From Ipomoea triloba (Eukaryota; Streptophyta; Magnoliopsida; Solanales; Convolvulaceae): a stretch of DNA of 64,000 nt. The DNA is taken from NCBI RefSeq assembly GCF_003576645.1, contig NC_044919.1, positions 32,924,617 to 32,988,616 on the forward strand, in the 5' to 3' direction. Below are positions 45,381 through 57,800 of the stretch, in pieces (the first letter of the stretch is position 1; the number at the start of each line of letters is the position of its first letter). Below the pieces are notes generated by a model, which was not told the origin of the DNA, searched no databases, and worked only from the letters and a program-made list of their open reading frames with translations. The translations under genes and the position numbers were made by a program.

Positions 45381-46346
45381 ACTTTGCAGCCCATGAGGAG
45401 CAAGAGTGGGTTGAACGTGGCTTTTCCCCCACTCCATGCAAGGAAAGCAGTCCAAGATGACAGGCACAGGCTGGGGTGTGAGAACTAGAAGGATTATTAG
45501 GAGAGGTTATTAGATTATTTGGGTATCCCAAAAAAAAAAAAAGATTACACATTTAGTCCATTGACTAATTGAGAATATTGACACTAAGCTCTATTTGTAT
45601 GACGACATTGATGTCTCAAATAGTCGATATACTAAATTTACAACTTGATTAATAATTAAATGACCATATTTGTAAACATTAAAAAAAAATTATAGCTCAA
45701 AACAATTAAAGGGCTGAAAGGAAGATTTTTTCAAAATATTGATATTAACAAATAGTGTATTTGTTATGAACAGATACTGCATTGTAATAGAGTTAGTAGT
45801 ATTCAAAAAAAAAAAAAAACAAATAGTGTATTTAGGTATGGGTGTTACTATATGTATCACTCTCTACTCTCTAGCGAATGTAAATAATCTTGAAATTGTA
45901 AAAAGCTGAAAAATTTCAACAATTACATAAGTGATGTAAATAGCAATAATAGTGTAAATATGGCTATTCTGCTATTCATACCAACCTGGTCAAATGTAAT
46001 TTACGATATTTTATTAATAATTTTGTAATTAAAAATTTAAAAAAAAAAACAAAAAAACTCGTCTCACCGGAGAAGGCGTGTTTTTTTAAATAAATAATAA
46101 ATATTTTAAATAAAAACATAATGTTTGATTAACTTTAATGAACGTGATGCAAATAGCAAGTTGTTTTATTTACACTACTTATAAAGTCAGTACACCTATT
46201 AAGGGGTGATGTAAATAGCAATTAGGGTGGTGCAAATAGAATTTGTATATATGTTTAGGCACCCTTGGAATTCACAACCAAGAACAAATGGTCACAATGA
46301 TATGTTTTAATTTATTCTTGGTTGGAAATTGAGATACAACTTGATT
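45381..46346. other. Intergenic DNA, no gene
   Basis: A 3'-end fragment of SINE family A is at 45760-45823. The rest is AT-rich. Repeated pieces such as GATGTAAATAGCAA at about 45935 and 46208 suggest another decayed element. Confidence 0.35.
45760..45823 (+). mobile_element. SINE family A 3'-end fragment with poly-A
   Basis: GAACAGATACTGCATTGTAA, then AGAGTTAGTAGTATTC and an A14 tail. The 5' two-thirds are absent. Confidence 0.6.
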
Positions 46347-46359
46347 ATCTAGAAGATCT

Positions 46360-46549
46360 TGAAGGGCTATTATGTCGTCTTTTTCACATTGTTCTATTAG
46401 TTGGGTACCGAGAACGGCTAATTTAGGTGCCCATGCCCTTGCCTCTTTGGCGTTTTCTCAGTCTGAGTTTCTGTATTGGGATTCTATCCCTCCTGACGCT
46501 ATTTCAGTTTTGATTTAATATACCACTATTGGTTTGTTTTCAAAAAAAA
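46360..46549 (+). mobile_element. Very short 5'-truncated LINE insertion
   Basis: A 190-bp insert ends in an A-run (46542-46550) and is bounded by a 13-bp direct repeat ATCTAGAAGATCT at 46347-46359 and 46550-46562. The frame 46366-46518 encodes the C-terminal end of a LINE RNase H domain (SWVPRTANLGAHALASLA, then the stop). Confidence 0.8.
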
Positions 46550-46639
46550 ATCTAGAAGATCTAATAAAATCTCAATATTAACAATTTAACATATCTTATC
46601 CCGACAAATAAAATAAAATGAGATGCTGTAAATGTGTCA

Positions 46640-46915
46640 TGTGCTGTCGGTAAAAATGACATCGTTTCGTGCAATTTTTTATTTTTACACGCAATTTACT
46701 ACAAGATACATTTTTATAATTCATAATTTACATTATCCTAACGCATAAAGTATATTATTTTACTCCAGAAATTTTATTATTCTAACACATAATATATACT
46801 ATTCTAAAACATAATGTAGATTATTTTAACACATAAAGTATATTATTTTAACTCATAATGTACACGACGTTGTTTTGGACAGTGGTCCACACAACTGTAT
46901 GGACCATTTTGCCCC
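46640..46915. repeat. Dispersed non-coding repeat with palindromic end
   Basis: AT-rich core with repeated ACATAA(A/T)GTATATTATTTT units, closing with TGGTCCACACAACTGTATGG, a near-palindrome. Related pieces occur at about 8045-8205 (reverse), 54225-54300 and 59190-59310. Confidence 0.4.
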
Positions 46916-47022
46916 GATATCAATGGCCCAAATAATAAAGTGCAAGTAAATATGTGCATATGATCTGATTTGTGAATGACGAGACGCATTGGTTGTTTGT
47001 AACATACAAACTAACAAACATG

Positions 47023-47048
47023 TTTCTCTCCCTCTCTCTCTCTCTCTC
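47023..47048. repeat. Microsatellite (CT)n
   Basis: CT-repeat tract in the 3' flank of the kinase gene. Confidence 0.85.
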
Positions 47049-47379
47049 CTCTTTCTCTCTGTTTCCTATAATTCAGAGACAATATTCATAACACTGGATC
47101 TTGAAAAATCTAGGCTAAAGATACGTCCTCTGTCATCAATAATTTTTGTATATCAAATTTCTTAAAGATATAAGTACCTACCCATATATTTTTTTTTATT
47201 TTTTTTTAATAATTGTTGGTGTCAAAGTCTAATCACATTTACGCCACAAGAAATCTCACATGTGCTCGTGCAAAAAGAAAGCTCGATCCAATCATTTGCA
47301 AGCAGCCTGTTATCATATGTTGCACAAAACTGATAACCAGGCAAAGCTTTCTCACCATTTGTACAGAAAATGGTGCCCT

Positions 47380-50300
47380 TCAATCTTCTCTCTCACTTCT
47401 TTCCTCCATATCACAGGGATTAGAAAACTTCTCGCCATCACTTATGGACTTGTAAGAAGACAGCGTTCTTCGGGAGGCTTGTGGGTTTTGTGGGTCGTAC
47501 TCTTGGGCGGCCAGATAATTCAAAGCCGTCACTATATCAGCGACGAGAGGCCTCAAGTTCGGTTGCTCCTGCACGCACATTGCAGCAATTGCTAGAGCCT
47601 GGTATAGTCCCCTGACTGGATAATGACCTTGGAGCGCTGGGTCTGCCATCACCGAGAATTTCTTCCTGTCTTTGAACAATGGCCGTGCCTGCAAACAAAC
47701 CCGCAATTTTGGATGGTTAGTCCCCCCTACCTGTTGTTTGCTTATAATATAATGAAATAAGAGAGAGAGGAGAAAGACAGCAAAACAAACGTATAACGTT
47801 TTCATCATTTGCCCTTCAAAATCGACAACTTACATCGAGGAATGTTGCAGATGCATTGTAATCAAACCAACACATGTTCAATAATTTAGTATAGAAATAT
47901 TACTTTGAGTTATCAAGCCCTTGTCAGTAGAAAAGGTTTAAGAAAACAACCATACATCCTGCTTGTATACCATCCATGAGAAACCCCGTCAACAAGTTAA
48001 AACAGTTACGAAAAGGATGCAATGTTTTTGTTGAACACGATAACATAGAATATTACAACTTACAAGCTATACTTATCCTACTATCACGTGATATCTGTAT
48101 CAGAAATAATTATCATCCACAGCTCAAGGTAAATGGTGATATTTCCTGGGTGAAAAGAAGGAGGATTACCTACTAGGTATGAACCTTAAAGCAAGCTCTT
48201 TAGACACAAGTGAGATGTACTACAAAGGTAACAAAAATTATGTTTCTAAAAAATAAAAAAGGAGAAGAAAAGGGGAGAAGGGAAAAGATATGAGTAACTT
48301 TGGATACTTAACATGTGGCCCCAGTCTTTAAATCAACTGTGCTGATAAACTCATTTTGTATGTGGCAGAGAAGCATGTGGACAGTGGACTGCCCAGATCG
48401 TACTAGAATGTCTAAAAGAAAAGATGATTCCAATACATGAACTTACTCAAGAAGGAAGCTTTAAGCTTTAGTGGTAGCAACACTTTTTTATCTTGTCCTG
48501 GTCACTAGAAACAACAATCTTCACTTGAACAAGCATTATCCAAGTGGCTAAAACACTACCAATCAAAAGCAACAAGAATTGAAAAGCAAGAAAGGACTGG
48601 AGGGGTGGAGGTTAAAAGAACAAACAATGTCTCATCACAGTAAGATCAAGAAAAATGTGGTTAACTAGGATTTGGAATGATGCATAGGAAGTAAATAAAA
48701 CTTACCCACGCAACAAGATTTTGCTCTGCAGCGCATTTCGTGTTGTCGATTGCTTTCCTCCCGGTGATGAGCTCCAGTAGAACAACCCCAAAGCTGTATA
48801 TATCTGATTTGAATGTTAATTGACCAGTCATGGCATAATCTGGTGCACAGTACCCATATGTGCCCATTACTCTGGTGGAGACATGGGTATTGTCTCCAAG
48901 AGGACCAACCTTGGCCAAGCCAAAATCAGATAATTTGGGATGAAACTCTTCCCCGAGCAAGATGTTGGAGCATTTCAAATCACGGTATATCACAGGAGGC
49001 TTCATCTTGTCATGCAAATACTCAAGGCCTCTTGCTGCACCAGCGGCTATCTTCATTCTTGTATTCCAATCAAGAAGCTTTCTACTTGGTCGACGGTCTT
49101 CAAATTTTTAAATAAATAAATACAATCACCCCAACAAAAAAAAAAAGAGTAGCAAGCAGCAAGAGTACTGAACAGAAAGGAACAGCAGAGTTGACAACAA
49201 AATATTAAGGTATGGGCATACCATGTAAATGGTCTTCCAATGAACCAAGAGGCATATACTCATAAACCAAGAGCCTTTGCTGACCCTCCACACAATAACC
49301 AATTAGCTTAACAAGATTAGGGTGGTCTGCCATACTCAAGGTCAACACTTCAACAACAAATTCCCTAATCCCTTGACATCCATTGCGATCAAGTTGCTTA
49401 ATAGCTACCTCCTGCTAATACCAAAAAAGTAGTATATACATGAAAAGCACCCACCAAAAGGGGCAATCTAACAATACAGCAATAATAGAAATATCAATCA
49501 AAGCAGTAGTTGCAAGTTACAAAATATACACTTGAATGACAACTAACAAATTCCATTAAGTGAATTTACATAAGCTAACCTGGCCGGTATCTACCAGTCG
49601 ACCTTTATAAACTTTGCCAAATCCTCCTTCACCCAAAAAGTATTCTAGGTTGAAGTTTTCTGTGGCAGCCACCAATTCGGAAAAATTAAATGTCCTTGCC
49701 TTGATATTCTCTGTATCCACATCTTCAGAATTCCTTTGACTGCAATCCTCTTCCTTGCCAGAGGTAGATTGGTTTGCATCATTAGACTCCTCCTTCACAC
49801 CCTTGAACGGGCTCACCTTTGGTGTATCTAAACCAGAAACACAAAGTCAACACATAAAACACGAAAGAGAATGGCCCATTTCAAGAACAAATAGTAAAAG
49901 GGCATAAAGCCAAAATAATGATTCTAGCTTGATTCTCATAAAGGCAGTTGAGGAGAGCCTTAACAACTGTTAAGGAGTATAATCTAAAGGAATTTGTAGA
50001 AAAAAGGCAATCAATCAATCAATAAAAAACTAACAAAGAGAAATTTAAATTGAATTTTCACAAAAAAGATTATCAGCAAAGGCAACAATCACTCCCTCTA
50101 GAACATCCTAGGAAAAACTAATGGTATGCATAGGACAGGCTCTTCCTAAAGGAAACTTATGAATCGGAAGTCGAAACACAAAACTTACCCAAAATTCAAA
50201 TTGGGCAATGAACCTACACAAATACAGATCATACAAAATCAACCTTTAATCAACATATATAATTTATAGTTCGGAATTAAACAATAAAAGGAGAGAGAAG

Positions 50301-50673
50301 GGCACTAAATGAAACGTAAAATCTCCAGAATTATAACTGTGAATTCAAAGGAGCTTCAATATACACATGATCCAAGAAAATTTCCAAACAAAATCACCAA
50401 AAACGAATGCACTCGTACAAATGACGATACGTGAGCTGGAAACAAAACATCCCCCCGAATTGAATTTCACACCCCGAAAATCAAAATGCACAATAAATTG
50501 AACAAAATTTCCACAAGAATTAACGTTTCCTTCCATCAAATTGAGGATCAAATCATACCCGAGGGCGGCTGCGCTTGATCGTCCCGCTTGTATTCGCCCC
50601 TTTTGGCCGACGCGCTTCTCTTTTTCCCTTTTTTATCGATTGATGGATCACCGCAACAAGGGAAACAGCCCAT
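47380..50673 (-). CDS. PBS1-like receptor-like cytoplasmic kinase (RLCK-VII, PBL27/CDL1-like)
   Basis: Five exons, 50559-50673, 49580-49827, 49222-49411, 48706-49097 and 47380-47688, total 1254 nt (417 aa) with GT-AG junctions. The start MGCFPCC carries an N-myristoylation Gly2 and palmitoylatable Cys3/6/7, so the protein should sit on the plasma membrane. Kinase motifs: [11 protein letters not shown] at 104-114, Lys126 in [12 protein letters not shown] with Asp224, DFG at 242-244, and [17 protein letters not shown], where the usual APE is APD (Asp271). The C-terminal [17 protein letters not shown] and [20 protein letters not shown] are strongly RLCK-VII. Relatives relay immune or brassinosteroid signals from receptor kinases; which one this does is not shown. 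A partial copy of exon 4 plus the following intron is found at 59946-60302. Confidence 0.93.
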
Positions 50674-50740
50674 GCCTCCTTCAAAGAAGACTGCAATATA
50701 TTTGTATATATATTTCTTGATTTACTGCTTGCGTATTTAT

Positions 50741-50942
50741 CTTTCTTTCTTTCTTTCAATCTTTCTTTTCTTTCTTTCTTGCAGTGTATATACGTGTCTC
50801 TCTTTTATCTCATTTTTTTTCCTGTTTCTCAGCGATAGGGAGAAAACAGAGCGCAGAACAGAGAGAATGAGGAGAAGAGTTTCAAACCTTTGTCCTGAGA
50901 GAGAGAGAGAGAGACACAGAGAGAGAGAGAAAGAGAGAGAGA
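50741..50942 (-). repeat. (CTTT)n and (GA)n tracts in the kinase gene leader
   Basis: (CTTT)n on the plus strand at 50741-50782 and GA repeats at 50898-50942. The latter reads (TC)n on the transcribed strand just downstream of the likely TSS, like the pyrimidine patches of plant core promoters. Confidence 0.7.
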
Positions 50943-50975
50943 TGGGGACACACAACACACAACACCTCAAACCTT

Positions 50976-50983
50976 CTTATATT
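50976..50983 (-). promoter_or_regulatory. Probable TATA box of the RLCK-VII gene
   Basis: AATATAAG on the minus strand, followed about 35 bp downstream by the TC tract. It predicts a leader of about 270 nt before the ATG at 50673. Confidence 0.45.
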
Positions 50984-50999
50984 TTCCCCTTTTTTTATT

Positions 51000-53250
51000 T
51001 TCAGTATGTAATCCGCGGTTTGTTTACGGTGGGGCTCGGCAGAGGTTGTTACGGTACACCCGCACTCTCACGTGTTGTGCTTTCGCGGAGTTCGGGGAAG
51101 CGAACGGGTAGTCGTGCTACGTGGCGAATGGTGAGTGGTTGGGGGATGGAGGGAAGTAGGGCCGCGGGTAGCTGAAACTGGCTCACTTTTGTGCGAGAAG
51201 GTTTCTTTCGCTACCGTGAGGTGAAAATGGGCATTGATTCGTCTGTGACAGACGAATTTAAAGCCGTTGATCTACTTCGCACGCACGGTGGGACCCATTG
51301 CCGGTGACATTCGGTGTTGCGACGTACAGTTTGTGGCACGCTAATCACGCGCTTTCGCGTGGAGTGTAGCTCGACGTGCTGTTCCTCAAATCGGTGGGCA
51401 TGGGCCCTACACCTCCTTTTCAGTGTACCCAATCAGATCTCCACACGTCTCTGCCACCACAATTTTCACCACTGTGCAAATATGTAATTTCATAGTTTAA
51501 CTTGGAGTAAATTTTCGGTGTACCAAATACTCCATATTTATAACCATTGGTATCATACCAACAATCAATCTATCATCTTAACATTTTGATTATCATTTTA
51601 AATTAGTAGTTATAGGTTTAAATATCAGTAGTGAAAATTTAGAATGTTTGAAAAAGAAATTGATGGCATTATACTTTATTTTTATTGTGTGATTTGTAAA
51701 TTATTATATAGACCAGTGTAATAGAGTTAGTAGTATTCAAAAAAAAAAATATAGAAACGAGTTTGATTAGTTTATATATATAATAAAGCATGGTAGGAAA
51801 ATATATAAATCAGTTTTCATTTAAATTATTATTTTATTGACTAAGAGGTTAACTTTTGACCAAACACCTGTTGGGAGTTGGTCAAAGAAGTTTCAAAAAC
51901 ATGGTTTCATATCCTAAAAGAAGAAATCACGAAATTCATTTTTAGAATGAAGAAAAGCATGCAAGTATGGCAAGCAAGCATTACACCTACCCAACAATTA
52001 TATAGTCCATATCATAACTTCACACCTTTTTATGGATTTCTGTAATATCATTTTATACATTTATTACAAAAGTTAAGATAATATATGGAATAACATTTGT
52101 TAATACAAAATTTGTTTTTAGTCTAACTAATAAATCCAAACTATTCTTTATTAGTTATTTGTATAATTAAATTAGATCAACAACATACGGCTAATAAGAT
52201 TAATTCATCAATATCGATCATCTAGTTAATTGAGTTTTAAATATGATATGTTACATTTGGGTAGGTTAGCTTATACATATGCTCAATTGACACACTAGTC
52301 TAATTGGCCATATTGACGTTGTTAATTTAAATTCATGCTATGATAAAAATATCACACTCTAATGATAACATTGAGATATTAATTTGATAATGACATATTC
52401 AAATGGTGACGATTTGATCAACCCAACGTACCATGAAACAGTATCCAAAAGTGATATCAATTTTTTTTTTGGGAGAAAAAAATTAATGGAGAAAAATAAT
52501 AAGTGGTTGTGTATGGTCTGATAGTATTATTACTCTCTTAAGGTGTGCGTGACCAAGGCCTATCATTCGCTATGTCTATATTCCGGTGGATTAACGGTCT
52601 ATTGGTAAAAATCAAATTTTGTTTTCAAGAAAATATTAATATTTATATTTATATTACAATTTTGGTGAGGAATTATTATTATAGGTAATGATAGCCTAAA
52701 ATAGTAATCACCAACTACAAATCTTCCACCATGCTTAGCTTGTTTGGTAATAGGATACTAGCTTGCATTTGGGGGAGGTTTGAGTCTTTCCTTCCTATCT
52801 TCCCCTAATAGTGGATTGAGCCTATTGTACTAATATGACATATTATATTTCATTAGCTATTATAGTATTATTATTTATATAAATAGACAAAAAATAATTG
52901 TTTTTAAGAAAAAGTCAAATAAGTCACTCAACTATACATAAAAATGAATTTCCAAAAAAAAATAAAAATAGTAAGACTTACCATTTAACAAATTAACATT
53001 GTGCAATTACACACCAAAAAAAAAACCACATAAGTAAGGTGATTGATAATTTAGCACATGTCATTTTAGTATTACTGCGCGATTTTAACGTGTAAAAGAG
53101 GTTAATTACACTTTTTAAAAAATTTGACGACTTCATTATATTTTCATGTATAGTTAGGTGACCAATTTGACACTTTTTCTAAACATTTGTAATGATTTGT
53201 TGGACAATAAAACTTAAAAGTATATTATGTTGAAAATTTCTTCTAAACAT
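51000..53250. other. Upstream region of the kinase gene, then AT-rich DNA
   Basis: 51000-51480 is of balanced base composition and low-copy in appearance, probably promoter. A SINE family A 3' end with A-tail lies at 51712-51750. The remainder is AT-rich, and no gene is seen. Confidence 0.4.
51712..51750 (+). mobile_element. SINE family A 3'-end fragment
   Basis: GTAATAGAGTTAGTAGTATTC plus an A-tail, as at 45760-45823. Confidence 0.45.
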
Positions 53251-53424
53251 TTAAAGACTTTCGCTACGAACAATAATTTGTTCGGAATGAAACTTTTGTA
53301 TGTTGTAAACAAGTTATTGTTCGCGACAACAAACTATTGTTGCAAACAACATCAAAGTTTTGTTGATGTTTGCAGTAACAAATTTTTGTTACGAACACAA
53401 CTTGTTCGTAGCAAACGTCTTTAA
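53251..53424. repeat. Long imperfect palindrome (hairpin element)
   Basis: The left arm AAAGACTTTCGCTACGAACA and the reverse complement of the right arm AAAGACGTTTGCTACGAACA pair closely, and the arms continue inward with further complementarity (GTTGTAAAC, AACAACATC). 174 bp; a MITE or hairpin-RNA-like structure. Confidence 0.65.
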
Positions 53425-53639
53425 AAATTCATATAAATATTGATTAAATAGTACAACCTTATTAATTTTATTTCTTCTGCGACAAAAACGAACAAACAAG
53501 CAACAATGTTATGTGTATCTTATGGTTATCATTAAAAAAAAATAAAAAATTAATGTATTATAAGTTTAAGTACACAATTTTATGCAAATTCTTTGTGTAG
53601 ATCTAATGAATGATTGAAAATATATACCCTCATTGAGAG

Positions 53640-54190
53640 TAGTATAATTGGATTTACCCTTCGGCGCCATGTGTCCAAATAGACATAAATACTTCGCATG
53701 AACAAAAAGAATGAAATCCAATCAACCACGTTTCTTTTATTTTTATTATAGTTGTTATCATTGTTATTATTATAATAATATTTATTATTATTGATGAGCT
53801 GAGGGTATACGATTTGGGTTCCATTTTATTGGAAAAGTATTGACTCAAGTGATGTATTCATTTTTATTGCTAAAGAAATAAGGAGACATGAAGCAAATTA
53901 CATAAAGGAGGAGATATCAGAGGGTTTGAACCTAAGACTTCCAGCATAATAACACAAGTAACAACCACCCAAGCCACTCAAGATTTCATTAGCACCCATC
54001 CAGGTAGTGGGTAGACACGTGTATGACCAATATTGAAGGCAAATCAATATCGTACATTTGCCAACCATCCGGAAGGTCTACTACAATATATAAGGCAACA
54101 TCCCTCCCTTTAAAGATCATCCCTTGGTCCACAAATCACAACCTTCATCCTAGTTTAGTAGTTTGTGATCCTAACCTTTAACTCATACGC
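53640..54190. repeat. Dispersed repeat, copy 1 (possible LTR remnant)
   Basis: Shares an ordered series of blocks with 55960-56450: GGCGCCAT, CATTTTATTGG, TTTTTATTGCTAA, ATCCAGGTAGTGG, GACACGTGTA, ACATTTG and TTTGTGATCCTAACCTT. No coding capacity. Confidence 0.55.
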
Positions 54191-54224
54191 TAGGGTTCAA
54201 TTCCAATTAGTATTTGCAAATTAC

Positions 54225-54300
54225 ACGGTCCACACAATTGTGTAGACCACGGTCCAAAACAACAAACAACGTTATTTTTGGATCTTGATTCACACAATAA
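54225..54300. repeat. Palindromic repeat remnant
   Basis: GGTCCACACAATTGTGTAGACC is a near-perfect inverted repeat, followed by CGGTCCAAAACAACAAACAA. This resembles the end of the repeat at 46640-46915. Confidence 0.4.
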
Positions 54301-54809
54301 CTATTGTTTAATATTTATTACAGAGTATTTATATATCATTTAGACTGATATCTCAAACTTTATAAGTACTTGACTCAGTTTCAACAAAACTCTCAATTAT
54401 TATTTTGGGTGTTTGTGGTTTCTGTCGGTTCACCGAATCATCACCAATCCATATATAATACTAATAACAAGGACTAGCCGACCAATTGATTTTTCTGGTT
54501 GTCAGCTGTAGCATCACTACGCTGTGCCTAAACGAATTATCTAGAAGTTATATCTATTTGGAAACCGCATTTCCATTATTTTAATTATTATATAAAATTA
54601 TCAGTTAATATATACCATAACATTAAAATATTTTTAATAACGATTGAACGTGAACCACTTATATCTCGAACGCAATAGTACTGAACTACTGATACTATCA
54701 AACTACTTATATAATACTCCGTAATTAAGAATTTTAAATATTTTTTGTCCTTGAAAGGGATGCCTGAATTGTTGGAGCTTGATTTTAAGTATAATACTAA
54801 AATGTTATG

Positions 54810-54965
54810 AGTTTTTTTATTTTGAGTACTACTAACTCTGTTACAATGTAATATCTGTTCATAGCTACTTTCTCAATTTACAGGCTTGAACCCATTCCCA
54901 TCATCCATGTGTGAGTGTAAACCGGGACACCGACTGTCACTAAACCACAAGGTCTTTGACAAAAT
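54810..54965 (-). mobile_element. SINE family A copy
   Basis: On the minus strand: AAAGACCTTGTGGTTTAGTG, GTTTACACTCACACATGGAT, GGGTTCAAGCC, and AGCTATGAACAGATATTACA to the A/T-rich tail. One of the most complete copies. Confidence 0.7.
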
Positions 54966-55959
54966 GTTATGGGTTTAATTATTGTTAGCATTTTAATTTA
55001 TTGGATGAGTCAATTGCACAAAGTATTTTTCTTTATACAGGGTTCGCGTTCATCCAATAATGCAAGCCTTTAAATGTAATTGTGAGTTTTCTTCATTACC
55101 CCACCAAAAAAATAGCTGATTATTTTGTGCAGAGAATAATGAATACCTATATAATCATCAAATAGAATCCGCTTGACACATGATGAAGGACAATTAATTA
55201 AATTAACAAAGTTCACAAGTTTGTCAGAAAGATTATGCCAATAAAATTGACAACTCTATTCTATTATTATATTAACGACAGCCATGCATGAATCCAACAT
55301 CTCATTGTCGTCCCGAGAGACATGCATCGCACTCCCACGGCAAATTATAGTACTAAGTACACTAGTACCATGATTGGTAGTTTGGAGCATTATAGTATTT
55401 TTTCTATTTTGTTTATATATATTCAATACAATTTATTTTTATCAAAATTAAATTCTTACAATTGATATTAAATTTATGGTTATTTTTGAATTCATACAAT
55501 AATTAAATATATATATTTTTAAAAAAAGTACAATATACTAATTATAGGTAGGGAATTGAAATTTGATAGATTTGGCAGTGGATGAATGGAGGGGAAGCCG
55601 ACATCGATGTGAGAAACGCAATGCAGTTGGGTGCGAAGGGATCCTAGGAGAAATTGAAGGTCGCTGGCATGCATATGGAGGGTTCAATTCCTTTGCAAGT
55701 TTTAGGCAGAGCATATGGTTGAGGTGCATGGAAGGATAGGATGGGCTATTTTGAAGGGCTAGTAGACTCTAGAGTGGAGTTTTGGCAATATAATATAAAA
55801 GGAGTCCGGAAGATGAGTACGTGAAGTGACTCAGCTCCAAGAAGATTGTTTATTGAGTACCAAAGTCTCAATTCTCCCTGGTGCATTCATCCATACCTAG
55901 TGGTGCAGATCCGCATGAGAAGCTCTGTCCGCACATATACGCATCGATCTTCCATCTTC
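54966..55959. other. Intergenic DNA, no gene
   Basis: A stretch of mixed base composition at 55540-55740 has no recognisable product; the rest is AT-rich. Confidence 0.35.
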
Positions 55960-56470
55960 AGAAATCAAAGGTTAGGATTTTACCATTGATGGCGCCATTA
56001 TATCTCAGACACCCATTTTATTGGCAAAGTCTTAGCGCAAAGGGGTATCAATTTTTATTGCTAAGGAGGAAAGAAGCATGGTGGCTCAAAAGAAAGGAAT
56101 ATAATAAAATGTTAAGCTAAGGAACTATAGTCAACGAGATTCAAACTTGCACCTTATAAGATAACAACATAGACACTAACTACCCACGCTACTCAAAATC
56201 TCATATACGTACTAGAAATCAATGTGCTCTATTTACCAATGTGAAGATCCTTGACATCCAGGTAGTGGAGGGACACGTGTACAGCCAAGATTGAAGACAA
56301 GTTAAAGCCTTACATTTGTCGAGCATCTAGAGATCGAGACATCTACACTATAAATAGACACCCTTATTTCCTCTTAAGACATCACTCTCAGACCATTACA
56401 ACATTAATGGTTTAGTGACTTGTGGTCCTAACCTTCAAGCTATACACCGAGGTTTGATTATTCCTAGTCG
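55960..56470. repeat. Dispersed repeat, copy 2 (possible LTR remnant)
   Basis: Same block order as 53640-54190. This copy keeps a TATA-like CTATAAATAGACACCC at 56349, so the pair may be LTR or leader sequence of one retrotransposon family. Confidence 0.55.
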
Positions 56471-56999
56471 TTTCGACTATTAAAAGTTTTTAATAATTAT
56501 ATGACGTGTGTGTATATCAATTCAATTTGAATAGAGTGATATATGCTCCGTACATATTCATAAATACAAAATGTAGAGATTAATTAAACTCATAATTGTA
56601 TAGTAAAGTCTCTCATAAAAAAGAATTAGGTGTAATTAAACAAAAAAAAAATTAAATACAAGTAATTAACCTGTTTGAGTTCGACACTCAAAGGATAATG
56701 TTGTTAGTTGATTAGTGACAGACCTAACTGCTTTTGGTTTCGACTGTTAACCAAAGCAGTTTGATTAGTGGGCACTGGGCAGGATGACTTTGTGGCTAAA
56801 GTAATGCTTGAACGAGATTGATCAACAAATAATTAAGCGACATATAAGCCTGCACGTGTATTAACCTCAAGAATTCCAAATCTTAGTCGGATTTAAATAA
56901 TACTAAAATAAATCAAATGGTCATGACAAGAATGATCACTACCTACGTACGTTGTCTGTCGATGTATACATGGAAATGATGGAATTAACTAGCTAAAGG
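56471..56999. other. Intergenic DNA, no feature seen
   Basis: No gene or repeat landmark recognised. Confidence 0.35.
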
Positions 57000-57236
57000 T
57001 AGGGCCGGATTTTAGGGCATGTAAGATGGGCAACAGTTTTGGGCTCAAAATTTTGGGATCTTTAGTCCAGCCCTAACCTAATAGTTAATATATGTATTTG
57101 GTATTATATTGGCCTAAAATTAGATTTTTTGTATTTTCTTTTTTACAATTTTTCTTCAATTCGCAGTTTATTTATACTTTGATAGAGTATCGCTTATTTA
57201 CCAGCACAGGCTACGCAAATAAAAAAATCAGCCCTG
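57000..57236. mobile_element. hAT-like MITE
   Basis: The left end TAGGGCCGGATTTTAGGGC and the reverse complement of the right end CAGGGCTGATTTTTTTATT start with the (C/T)AGGG typical of hAT elements. Flanking 8-bp sequences GCTAAAGG (56992-56999) and GCATAAGG (57237-57244) match at six of eight positions, fitting an 8-bp target duplication. Confidence 0.6.
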
Positions 57237-57800
57237 GCATAAGGCATAACATGATATGAATAAATTGGAGCTCCCGATATCTGTAATGGTTGGAAAATGA
57301 CTTATTATATTGTAACGTGACGAAGACGATGACGAAACTATTATATACAGATTTGAGGGTTCAATTCAATCATGCAGGGAAAAAGGTGCATGAGATTGCA
57401 TGATCGAAATCGTGTTTGTCTGCGAAAGTGCGAAATGAATTGAATAGAATATGACTCCCAACAGATAATATATAATGGAAGATGGCTTTTGGTTGCGTGC
57501 CCATTAATCATTTCTTAATGTTACACGTATAGTGCGATGAAGATGGCATTCCAGTGATCTTTTATTTCCAAGGAAAAAAAATATTTGGTTTTAGTATTTT
57601 AATTAATTAGAACTTGTTTTTACGTGGTCATTTTCGTAAATAACACAAAATTAAATGCATATTAAAAAAATTATGTGCGACAATTTTGAACGCCACAAAA
57701 ATTATACAATGCATCTATTCAACTATCCTTCTCGGAGTGAACACGGGTCAATTTAATTTAATAATAATCGGGTGAAAGATAGATTATTAATAATACTTTT

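Noticed and set aside
50588..51175. 195-codon plus-strand open frame
   Set aside because: It overlaps exon 1, the leader repeats and the promoter of the kinase gene on the other strand; its protein is low-complexity (from CTTT and GA repeats) with no domain.
53227..53424. 65-codon plus-strand frame
   Set aside because: It coincides with the palindromic element and has no protein-like features.
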